A DNA stretch of 64,000 bases from Chiua virens (lineage: Eukaryota > Basidiomycota > Agaricomycetes > Boletales > Boletaceae): the NCBI GenBank assembly GCA_019787685.1, contig JAHNUO010000009.1:1426001-1490000 (forward strand), written 5' to 3'. Positions 34,104-44,361 of this stretch are shown here, in pieces. Under the pieces are notes generated by a model. The model worked only from the letters and a program-made list of their open reading frames with translations, did no database searches and was not told the DNA's origin. Positions within the stretch are counted from its first letter, which is position 1. Each line of letters opens with the position of its first letter. A program made the translations under genes and the position numbers.

Positions 34104-36902
34104 ATGCCACGCAAGGCCAAAGGATGCCTCTCCGAGCCCGGGCCCGAATCGACTCTCTCAGCTCCGGCAGATCTCAAACATTGTCTCTGCTTGATTTGTA
34201 GACAAGGTGGCCACCTAGTGAAAATGTGTCCGCGATTCCTGCAGGGCGACGGTCTGGAAGACGAGTCTCCCACTGGTGTACTATCTCGATCCTCTCCCTT
34301 CAACCTTCCCTTCCTTTCGGACGAGGCATCTGCTCACGTCCTCTGTCACCAGTGCTCCCAGCTGGACGACCAATTTGACATCTTGGCCGGGGCGCGTCCA
34401 TCTGAACGCGATCAATATATGGAGAAGGTGAAAAGAAGAACGACTCCGATACCACTCCTTGGCCCTGTGACATCCATTCGACTGCTCTCTACCTGCCCTC
34501 TGTGTCGCCTCATATTCGACATCACGTATTTCTCCAGCGACGACCTCCAGAGTATTCGCAGCCCTGAGAATGCGGAAGAAGGCCAGCTGGCGCTCGTCCC
34601 AGCATGGACCCTCGTACATCTAGATCCGGCCCAAGAAGTATGGCCGAAGAAGGAATGGGGCTCGCATTCAGTCTGCCTCTATACGGCGGTCACGCGGGCA
34701 AAATCTCGGTGGCAACCTCAGATAGGCGTCCACGCTGGTGTGGATGCGATAGCAATGGAGTGTGGTACAGACAAGTGCGCAGCAGATGTTCCCGTATTGG
34801 GCGTGAAGAAAGTGGACCCACAGACACCAGACTATAACGCGATCAAGGAATGGCTTCGTCGCTGCGACACGCTTCATCAAATTACGTGCCGACCTCTCGT
34901 ATCTGAAGACTTGAAGAAGATCAAGCTCGTTGATGTCGAGACCCGCCAGATTGTCATGTACCCATCGGATGGGTGTGATTACATCGCACTCAGTTACGTT
35001 TGGGGAGGCGTGGTTCAACCAAGTTACAAACTTGGAGATAGCCTTTCAACCGTTCCCGCGACACTCGAGGACGCAATGGTCGTGACTCGTCGCCTCGGAA
35101 AAAGATACCTCTGGGCAGACTCACTATGCATTGACCAGGGGGACAGTGAAGAGAAGAACACACAGATCCCACTCATGAGTGCAATCTACACCGGTGCCTG
35201 GGCGACTCTCTTCAACGTCGTTGGTCAGTCTGCTCGGAGTGGGTTCCCCCGCGTTGGTGCACTAGAAGGCGTCATACCACAATTATCGTGCCGGATTGGG
35301 GAGAAAGTGCTGTTGTCCTTGATGCCTTCGCTCAGCACACAAATCTCAGAGTCTCTTTGGGATACCAGAGCATGGACTTTTCAGGAGGGGTTACTCTCTC
35401 CTCGGCGTCTTTTCTTCACGCATTGCCAAGTTTATTTCGAATGCAATCTGGTTCAGTGCTGCGAATCCATCGACGACTCCCGCTCTCCTTTCCATCTCTT
35501 ATCCGACGAGACACGGGAAGCGTCTTTTCGTGATTCGCTTCACTTACCGAACGCCCTTGTATTCTCGGATCCTGACGAGGAGTTTGACGGAGGTGTCCTA
35601 AGGGATCCTTTCCGACCCATTTACTCGTCAAAGAGAAAGGGTATCGATGAGAGTTTTCGTATCTGGAAGTACGAGCAACTCGTGCACCGCTATACGGAAA
35701 GGAAGATGACGATGGACGTCGACGCTCTGAATGCATTTTCCGCTATTTTGACGCGCTTCCAGGAAACGCATTACAACAAGGGATTCGTGCATGGCCTTCC
35801 GGTGGAAGACCTACCTATTGCTTTGCTCTGGACCCATGACGATGACGTTGGACCACGGCAGCGGGACGGGTTTCCGTCGTGGTCTTGGGCAGGGTGGGAA
35901 GGCGCGGCGACGGGTGCTGCCGACTCGTGCGTGCGTGGGACTACTAACAAACTGAGGGATGAAGAGAAACGATACCTGCCACCTTTGCGGGTCTGGAAAA
36001 CTGGAGCTGATGGCCGTCCCGAGCTGATATATGATTTCAACCCACTACAGGAGGCTCACAGCGACCCTGGAGGTGGAGACGAAAAAAACGAGGGTGATGA
36101 AGGTAGTGAGGACACCATGAATTCGGACGAGCAAGTCAGCATGTCACCGCAGAGCGACGGCGGGCATTCTTCGCAAGGTTCAGATTCCTGGAAAGATGTT
36201 AGTGATAGTGACGAAGGTGAGGTTCTTCCGTGAGATGAGAGTACAGACTTCATCGCATTTATCTTAGCCCATTCATACCCCCGAAGCATAGATTCAGATC
36301 AAAATAAGAGCGAGACAAGCTCCTCAAAAGAGGTTTTGCAATATCATGAAGAAGATAGTAACAGAGATGGCTGCGCAAAAGATGACACGACTTATTCAAG
36401 ACATGGTGAGAACGGTAAGATCATCTAACGCTACCTACCATAATTTGCTCCAATAATCTATTGTCCAGGCCCCAAGCGAAACCCGATCGTCGAGTGTGCG
36501 AGGATGATGCTTGACGAGGCCCCAATGGTGCCTGAAAACTTCGGTCGCAATGAAATTCTCATGCAGGCAATAATCCTCCGGCTCACCTTCACGAAGCTCG
36601 GGCTCGAATACCAAGATCCAGACGACTGCGCGGAATGGTGCCGCATCAAAGTCAGGGATAGATGGCAAGATAACTGCCTGATACTCTACGGTCATAATCG
36701 TGGACAGTTGGCTACCGAACGGCAAGGGAAAGAACAAGAATTTTTGCTCTTGAGGCGCACGCAATTTGATTCCGCATTGATGATGATCGACAGGGAAGGA
36801 GAAATGGTCAGGAGAGCAGGAGTGGCAAGCCTGGTTAATCTCAGTGCCGAAGATCTGCTTACGGTTTCCGAGCCGGTAGTCGAGATGATCAAGCTGAAGT
36901 GA
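34104..36902 (+). CDS. HET-domain (heterokaryon incompatibility) protein with N-terminal CCHC zinc knuckle
   Basis: Exons 34104-36216, 36292-36414 and 36469-36902 are joined by 75-bp and 54-bp GT-AG introns and give 889 residues. Reading without splicing would stop early at 36233. Residues 29-42 fit the zinc-knuckle pattern C-x2-C-x4-H-x4-C. A cysteine-rich stretch (LCHQCSQLDD, CPLCRLIFDI) follows, then the HET domain from about residue 290: YIALSYVWGG, KRYLWADSLCIDQGD, MSAIYTGAWATLFN and later AWTFQEGLLSPRRLFF. The C-terminal third is acidic and Ser-rich and then enters exon 3, which has no known domain. HET proteins trigger cell death when incompatible partners meet. The start context and the single long exon support the ATG, but an intron near 34198-34244 removing part of the knuckle cannot be excluded. 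Confidence 0.88.
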
Positions 36903-37297
36903 AAGCACAACCTTTTGGTTGTTCACTACGTTGTGTACTAGTATTAAATTGGTAGTCAGGCTCTCAGTTGAAAGGGGGGATTTCAAAATGTTTATTCACG
37001 TGTACTGTTTAACACTGATGGCAGATAGGAAACTCGGATCGTGTTCGCGAACGTGGATGAAACAAATATCTGCATGGAGCGACTAAATTGCTTGCAAGGG
37101 TGTGCCAGCTCAATGAAAAGTGAGCCGTCCCCAACATCAGGAAGAGTCTCCTTCCATTTTGCGTCAAGAAAGCCATACATGCAATACCAAGACTACCGAA
37201 CAAACAAAGACTCCGGCAGCTAGACGTCAACAATCCAGAAACTTTTCGAATTCGAAGACGGACACAAAAGAAAACACGCTACAGTGCAAGACAGCAT
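36903..37297. other. Intergenic, convergent 3' ends
   Basis: Between the HET gene (+) and the hydrophobin gene (-). Nothing was recognised. Confidence 0.45.
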
Positions 37298-37767
37298 CTA
37301 GTTCGTGTCGATCGGAGAACACCCAACATTGATAAAGCCATTCTAAATGTCGACAAACAAATCTTGAGAACCAGCAAGCATGGAGACAAACAAGACCGCA
37401 GACTCACATAACTCTCGTTCGAACAGCATAAAGGTTGCTGTTGACAACCGGCACCTTCCCCTACCCCAGGAACATTGAAGGGAATGCAGTCAATTCCAAC
37501 GGCGTCTGTTTCGTCGTATGAAAGAGAGAGCGTGTCAAGTAATCCCTTCATATCAGTCGCCTTTCGATGAATAAGTAACGAGCGCATGAGTGAAGTAGGC
37601 TGTGAGCATACGTTCATGACGTTGTTACAGCACTGAAGATCGCCAGTGTTGCACTGGCCTGTAGTAGCCTGGCCACGGCGGACGTGCGCATGCCGATCCA
37701 TGCGCGCGCTGGAGGCAACAATGAGTGCGAGAATGAGTGCGAGGAAAGTAGAGACACGGGCGAACAT
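37298..37767 (-). CDS. Class I hydrophobin
   Basis: Exons 37767-37612, 37560-37408 and 37342-37298 encode 117 residues. The signal peptide (MFARVSTFLALILALIVASS) is followed by the eight-cysteine pattern: CNTGDLQCC, then a single cysteine in GIDC, then GAGCQQQPLCC and VGC. The spacing C-x6-CC with a long loop is class I. The middle block GLLDTLSLSYDETDAVGIDC is typical of basidiomycete members. Hydrophobins are secreted and form amphipathic films on hyphae, aerial structures and fruit bodies. All three exons stay in frame, and the last one carries only 14 codons plus the stop, as is usual for the family. Confidence 0.95.
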
Positions 37768-37815
37768 GGCTGAAGAGAAGATGGGATTGAGAGAGAGATG
37801 GGAGCTGGAGATGGG

Positions 37816-37824
37816 GTATTTATG
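37816..37824 (-). promoter_or_regulatory. TATA-like box of the hydrophobin gene
   Basis: On the minus strand CATAAATAC lies about 50 bp upstream of the hydrophobin ATG. Confidence 0.5.
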
Positions 37825-38600
37825 CTCGGTGGTCCGATCACCAGCTGGGCTGGAAAGGAAATAGCCTGTGACAATGCAAGTAGAATACATCCTGTCGGAA
37901 ACATAATGTGACATCGTCATGAGTTGCATGAGTTGCTTTGGAATGCTTCGTCGATCCGACGTTGGAATAATGGCATTCCTCTAACTAGTCCCGTCAGAAA
38001 TTTCCTCGGTGGACTCCTTCCTTATGGAAAACCCGTACCTCTGCAGCTGCCATCTTGGCCGTTCGGCGAGGTCCTGGACGCGTCTTTCTCAGGGGACATG
38101 CAAAGTTACACCGAGAAGACACATCTCTAACTACACCCACATGCAAATGAGTCAAGCGTCATGGCCATCACGAGGACGGTTCGTCCATAGATTGACAATT
38201 TAGAACATTGGCACGTGCATATAAGCAGCTTGAAGTCAAAAATCTGACGTTTGAGCGCCAACTGTTAAAGGAACACTATCCGAATATCCGCAGTGCGCTT
38301 GAAAAAGGAGATCTGGATCCGTATGACATACATCCAACATTTGATCAGTGTTGCACAGAGATGATCGATGATCGATGATCAATTGGCCAGTTTGTAAAAC
38401 AGAATGCACTTTCGCGAGCCTGTGACACACAGTATCGATTCATCCACGACAAGCTCGTTTTCAAGATAACGACGACTTACAATATACGGACATCGTGTTT
38501 GAACCTCACAAACTATTCTGTCAGTCTGCCCGATTACCATGGATCGCACATCAGCTAGGGTCCAGTGTTGCATCACTTCATTTTCCATCCTCCTGATATT
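37825..38600. other. Intergenic region, no gene recognised
   Basis: Between the hydrophobin promoter and the 3' end of the prefoldin gene. A short repeat GATGATCGATGATCGATGAT lies near 38360-38380. No gene was seen. Confidence 0.45.
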
Positions 38601-39230
38601 TCACGATGGGCTCTTCGACGAGCCCTGAACTTGCACCTGAAGCTTTGCTTGCATCACGTTCATCAAATAGTTCATGTTGTCCTGCTTCTTTTGTATCGTC
38701 TCCGATAGTGTTTCCAGGTTCCCGTGAATAAAGTCCACTTTTGCTTTGTAGTATTTCGTGGCTTCTGCACGGGTCTGAAACCGATCAGCAGGAGAAGAAT
38801 CAAAGTTGAACGCATTTACCTTTTTCACATAATAGCCCGTACCGACATCGACGATGACGTGTTCTGTGTCACTCAACTTTCCGGGGACGTACAGCGAATT
38901 GGTCAAAGGGACCAAGATCGTCGTGTCTAAGTAATCATCATCTCAAACGACCTCGCTGAAGGCATAAATCGATCAGACTTGCCAGAATTCTTAGGCTTAA
39001 CCTCTGCAACGTTTTCGAGGCAAGACTTGAATTTTGATTGCGCCTGCTTGAGTTGGGCGAAGGAATTGGTCAAGTGATTTAATTCCTGGTTGCGTGAAAA
39101 CCCGTTTACTGATTCTGTCGAGCGAACTAGGCAGGAAGAAATCTACCTCTTCCAGCTGTCTCCGCACGTCAGAAAGTTGTTGGATGTCCAAATCAGCAAC
39201 ATTGATTTGTTGAGGCTGAGAGGACGCCAT
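38601..39230 (-). CDS. Prefoldin subunit 5 (alpha-type)
   Basis: This is a subunit of the hexameric prefoldin co-chaperone that delivers unfolded actin and tubulin to the CCT chaperonin in the cytosol. Exon 1 (39230-39147) reads INVADLDIQQLSDVRRQLEE, exon 2 (39086-38983) LNHLTNS then AQLKQAQSKFKSCLENVAEV, and exon 3 (38926-38601) VPLTNSLYVPGKLSDTEHVI, VDVGTGYYVKK and a C-terminal coiled coil. This is the coiled coil, beta-hairpin, coiled coil plan of alpha prefoldins. The second intron starts with GC (GCAAGT) rather than GT. Exon 2 has one base too many near 39060-39063 (an A run on the plus strand), which breaks the frame. A homopolymer assembly error is possible because the gene is conserved. 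Confidence 0.87.
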
Positions 39231-39911
39231 GGTACCGATGACAGAAGAAACGACCGAACGTGACAACACTACCGTGTGACTCTTTTGTGACTGATTTAGC
39301 CCCTGTCGATGTGAGCACACTCGCGATCGAAAGCTCGGTAATTTGGACAATAGAGGACGATGGACTCGTGAGGTCCGTGCGTCTGTCCGTGCGTTTGTCT
39401 ATGTATGATGGTCCCACTTTACTTCGCCATCATGTATATCGCCGTCTTGCTCGTCGCTCCTATCTTTCCAGACGAGCTCGTCTGGCCCAACGCTGTGGGG
39501 AGTCGCGAGTACCATAGACATTCTGGTTGTAATTTGCCACCGAACCATTGGGATCCCTTTTCTAGTATTGGGGTCACTGGAGTGACCTGCCAATTTCCAC
39601 ATTCAGGCTGAGATGGTGCACCGTTTAAATTACACGACGGTGCGCGCAAGGTTGCCCGTTCGATCAGTAGATTCAGTACTTCGAAGCGGATTTGTTACCA
39701 GAGCGTCAGAAGAATATTCTGCTTTTGTAATAAAATTTATATCCTGTAGCATGCGAGAGGAGAGAGCGAGGGGTCGTCAGTGTTCTTGTTTAATTCATTT
39801 ACGGGACTTTCTGAGGCTGTATGAATTCCCCTTGAGAATCCAGTGTCCTCGACGACACTGGAGATCAATCCGGGAATTGTGGTCAACGTAGAAAAAAGGG
39901 ACCAGAGAACA
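39231..39911. other. Intergenic region, no gene recognised
   Basis: Divergent region between prefoldin 5 (-) and the LCHN-like gene (+). Short frames only. Confidence 0.45.
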
Positions 39912-39919
39912 TATATAAG
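39912..39919 (+). promoter_or_regulatory. TATA box (TATATAAG)
   Basis: TATATAAG lies about 205 bp upstream of the ATG of the LCHN-like gene at 40124. Confidence 0.45.
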
Positions 39920-40123
39920 CTGTCCCTGTCAAAAGACGTGTCCGTTTACTCTCGAGAGCAATTGCTAGTATTAGGTCGGAAAAGGAGCTAATTCAGCTTT
40001 TTTAGACCGTGAGAGGCGCTGTGCAACTACGGACATTGCCTTATTATCCTACATAACATTGACTGCACGGCCCCACCGCACGTTGCGTGCTGGCAGCAGC
40101 AGTCCGCAGTTGTCAAGAAGATC

Positions 40124-42271
40124 ATGGAGAACAACGACCAGGGTGCCCACGTACCACAGGACATAGGTATGTTTCGATTTTCTGCAATTGTTTAAACCCT
40201 CAAACCAACCGAGGTTTGGGGTTTACCCCATAGTTGCCATATTTCACACTTCTTTTCACCCCACCAAGGGCAATGTCGTTGATTGGTGCTTGAAGGCGAA
40301 CGATGGTAGGTGGTTCCATTCCGGGCCTAGACTTGCGCTCAAATGCCGAGTAGATCTCCAGCTTGATGGTGTCGAGTTCAGTACTCTCCCCAGTGGTTTG
40401 CATCTGGTTGACCGGGACGTCGTGTACGTTCCACCTTTTATGCGCTGTTCTCTTCACTGTATTCACAGAAATCACTTCCCAGTTACTTCACAAAAGACAG
40501 TCACCCAGGTGTCTGTGTCTTCCGCCGCCGACGCACTACGGAGGACGGGCAACGTGGCTTCCGACTTTCCTCACTGGGCATCCTACTTGTAAACTCAACC
40601 AGATCAAGATCCTGGAGACACGTAGACGCTCTGGAAACGCTTGTTGATGCTATTTATTCGTCTTTGGAGAACCGAGGCGTGCTAGAGCCTGTTGAACCTG
40701 ACTGGGAGCCTGCACGGGCATTTTTCGAGGAGCGCAAGCTTCGGGAGGGGGATCTCGGCGGAGCTGGGGGCTGGCATGGATGGAGTCATGAACTTGATAA
40801 CGTGAGACCGACATTCTTGATCACCGTTCCGCATATTGATTGCAATCTCCCCTTAACCCAACGTCCAGTATTCACTGTCTAATCCTACTCTTCACCTCCC
40901 ACACTTGTTGCGCATACTCGGCCCATCTGTACTCACACTGTACAAACACGTGCTTGGACGACGGCGTATCTTAATTTATACGCTACCACCAGTGGAGGCT
41001 GCTTGCATACTCTGCCAAGTCGCCGCCGACATTTGCTTCGAAGCCCAGTTAGATCCGTCGTTACTCACTTCGGAAGGGACTGAGGATCCCTCATCATGGA
41101 CCTGCACGCGACTCAGGGGTAAATCAAAAGAAGCATCAAGGTCCTGGGGATGGTCACTTTAAGTGATCTGGACAAAATGCACCACGAAGGCAAAACTGGT
41201 CGCGGATGGATAGCCTGCACGACGGACGCGATCTTCCTCGAGAAACCATCATACTATGACCTCATAATCGATCTGACAACTTCGACGCCCTCACGAACGT
41301 CAAGACCGACGTTGTACTTGTCTAGACCAATCCAGCAATCGACCGCGAAAGGTCCTACCCACCGACTTTCCCTTGTACGATTTACTTGGAGCGATATAAA
41401 ATTGGTGTGTCCATCGTTATCTACCCTGCTACTCGTGCTGATTGCCTTATAGTGGAATGAGTTGGATCGAATCCTTCTGCTAGAAGGGGGGGACTCTTTG
41501 TATGATTGCTGCCGGCCTTCCTCCGAGACCAACTCCAAGGCGAAGCCATTATCTGCTTGGACGGACGCATGGCAACTGTATGAAGATGTCTGCCTTGTCT
41601 GTGCTGGACTCTGGATCGGATCTTGGCGAGGTAATTCATCGACATCCTATTCAACCGGGAATGGCTCGATAGCCAACTGGGGAAGCTTCCGATCAGATGG
41701 AGATGTCGACTTGAGCTTAGGCGGAGCCTATATGAGAAATCTTGGTTTGGGGATAGAAGGACGACCAGATGCAAGTTCCGGTCCGAATGTCAAGGGCATG
41801 CGGAAGTCCGGCGGAATGTCCTTGTCTGCACCCTCTTCTAGCACCCTTCCGCGACGCCAGAACTCTTCTAGCTCCGATTTCACGTCGATTTCGATGCCAA
41901 GACTGAACGATCCGGAGCCGAGTGGCGATATGGACCAAGTAGTGCGCGAGCGACGAGAACGACAGTTTTTGACGACGTTGGCGCTGCTGCAGACATTCCA
42001 CGCCAACACGTGTTTCCAGCTCTCACGCTTAGCAAGCATGATTCCTTCGTCATCCGCGACGCTCGTGGATGTCTCTTCATCCGGAACCCCGACGAATGCG
42101 GAGGTGATTTACGTGACACCCAAAGATATCTTGTCATTTGAGCTTGGGCCACTCAGCTCGCTGGACGCTCGATACCTTGAGTGGCTCGCGGACGAATACG
42201 GAGGAGGTGCTCGGTTTGTCGTGAAGAGAGGATGGAAAGACTTGTTCAGTGTGTTGCTCGGGTTTGGTTGA
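40124..42271 (+). CDS. LCHN/DENN-like membrane-trafficking protein
   Basis: Exons 40124-40166, 40234-40305, 40351-40423, 40483-40801, 40869-41404 and 41453-42271 give about 620 residues. The N-terminal half has the uDENN/DENN-like pattern of the LCHN family: AIFHTSFHPTKGNVVDWCLK, VEFSTLPSGLHLVDRDVVYF, HPGVCVFRRR, WRHVDALETLVDAIYSSLEN, then ILGPSVLTLYKHVLGRRRIL and MVTLSDLDKM. The C-terminal half, from WNELDRILLLEG and AWTDAWQLYEDVCLVCAGLW to the end, fits the fungal-specific C-terminal domain of this family (DUF4484). DENN proteins act on Rab GTPases in vesicle traffic. One base is missing near 41131-41134 (KSKE before IKVLGM), which shifts the frame inside exon 5; all splice joints are otherwise in frame. 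Confidence 0.82.
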
Positions 42272-42983
42272 ATATTTACCAAGTGGCGCGTGTCTTTCTG
42301 TTGGATCAGAACCGTGGGTCTCGCGTCATTTATTGTCAGACTCGTTATACGTACGTATCATGGCCGCTTCGGGTCTGTGATGTTTAGAGTCGTAGAAACG
42401 TCTTCGATACCACGTGCACATGGGTTGTGATTAATTATACCTCCTGTCCAAATATCTATTGATAATGAATCTGGAACGTATGATCTCCGAGAACGAGATT
42501 GTTGGCCCTCCGAGCTGCCTCGACGTTGTTATGTTGGTAGTCTCCAGTAGCTGACCTAACACGATATATGACAGCCGATATCGAGCTTCTGGACCCGTTA
42601 GGTCCTCAGGCCTTAGGGTTCAAACGCTGGGCTTGTGGACGGATTTCAGTTTCGTCCGATAAATACTTCCTTCTATCACGTCATCGCTCACTGCAGATTC
42701 TATGGGATATATAACGAGATCCAGAGGGAACTCAAGCACACATCCGTGAGCTTGAGCGGTACACATCGAGCCGATAGATTTTTAAAAAAAAGATACAGTT
42801 ATGAGGAATCAAAGATATCTGAAATGGTTCAAAACACGAGCACCGTCTAGTCTTTAACATCGATGAACTTGTGGAGTGAAGTGGAACTCACAGCAGAAGT
42901 TTCGGTCGTTTTAAATGGACTTCGTAGGTTCTTCAGCGCCGGATGGACAACCAGGTGCGTCAGCACCCGATCATCGTCATCGA
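42272..42983. other. Intergenic, convergent 3' ends
   Basis: Between the LCHN-like gene (+) and the small SPT-subunit gene (-). An open frame at 42635-42850 (+) shows no domain. Confidence 0.4.
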
Positions 42984-43292
42984 CTAGCCGAAAAAGTAGT
43001 AAGCTGCACGATCGCGCATGAAGCATACATATGCCAGCAGATATTGGTACAGCGCAAAGACTACGAGAAACGTGAAAGATGCCAAAATAATCACTGCAGA
43101 ATTTCCGTAAGTGATTGGCATCTCGTCTGCCGCGTGGATGATTCACACGAAAGGGGAAGCAGTAGGGAGCTTGGTGCGGTCGTAACGGAAGGAACACTTA
43201 CTGACAAAGACTTTCTCCCAAGGCTCTAGCATACAGAATCCAAAAGTTGCCTCGAACTTGATTCGTTGGCGCCACAGGTAGTCGCTCAACAT
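42984..43292 (-). CDS. Small subunit of serine palmitoyltransferase (SPTSS-like), 66 residues
   Basis: Two exons, 43292-43202 and 43093-42984, are joined by a 108-bp GT-AG intron with exact frame. The product reads MLSDYLWRQRIKFEATFGFC, then MLEPWEKVFV, then a hydrophobic segment IILASFTFLVVFALYQYLLA. The FxMLEPWEK block directly before one membrane helix is the hallmark of the small activating subunits (SPTSSA/SPTSSB). These bind the LCB1/LCB2 heterodimer in the ER and raise the first step of sphingolipid synthesis. The length agrees with the family. An upstream coding exon cannot be excluded because the sequence before the ATG stays open for some codons. Confidence 0.75.
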
Positions 43293-44361
43293 TTCATGAA
43301 CGGGTTCCGAGTTGGGATGGTCAAGGACGTGAGTGAATTTCCAGTTAAATGCACCAGATGGGAGCTTTCACGAATTTACTGACCGGAGACGGACTTGTAG
43401 ACGCGTGCCAGTGGGAGGGTCGGATGGGGAAGAAAGAATATGCCCGAGGTCAGAAACTGGCCCGTTAGTGCCAGGTCTGTCGCATCGCGGAATAAAGAAG
43501 TCCTCGGTAAAGAAAAATTGAAACCATCGATTCAAGAGGATCTAGGGGATACAACAAGGTGAAACTTGTCATGGAGGTTACAAGTATTAGTCATTATAGT
43601 GCGAGATTGTTGGCGGCGGGAAAATGTTGCCTCTTATATTTGTGTATATGATATGCTTCAGCTGTCACGGAATTTTGAAAACGGGCTGGGTGAAACCAGT
43701 CAGCCCATTTGTTGCTTACCGACTATTTGCTAATCCGAGTCCGAGTAGCTATCCTCGCCAAACTCGTTCTCCTTGAGACGTACCGTGGTTACGTTGTTAA
43801 GACGCCGTAAGACTTTTGTTAAAATCCTGATGACTGACTGGTGGTAGCTACTCCTCGCTTGAGTTCATCCTTACAATACCAAGCGCGAACTTTTCTTTAG
43901 TTGTTTCCGAGACTTCGAATCCGAACGATACTGACGTTCGCTTCTAGTTGATATATCCGTCACTGGCAACTCATCAATGTACCTGTGACGAGGGAACAGT
44001 TTGAGAGGCGAAAGATGATCGATCGATGAAGTTTGAAGCCGCACTTCGCGCTTCACTTACCCCAAGTGTATAACGACAGCAGGTCCTGCATGCACGCTAC
44101 ATCTCCTCCGCCTCTAGATCTCGTGGTATGTGCGCCACCTCGTATGAAGGTGGCGCGAGTCTAACGGAACTTCTGCTTACTACGTGGCCGCTGGAGGAGC
44201 CTCATTGGCCCCCTCTCTGATACTCGGGCCATAGGAACACGTCAGCAGGCATATACCGATTAAGTGCCTGTTAACAGGTATTTGTTTGTCTGTCTGTCCT
44301 GTCTTTCACGCTCCCTCCAGGCTATTCATAGGCCAGAAGGAGAAACCGCACCCTCAAGTCC
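43293..44361. other. Intergenic, divergent promoters
   Basis: Between the SPT small-subunit gene (-) and MFS copy 1 (+). A minus-strand frame at 43871-44056 and others show no recognisable domain. Confidence 0.4.
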
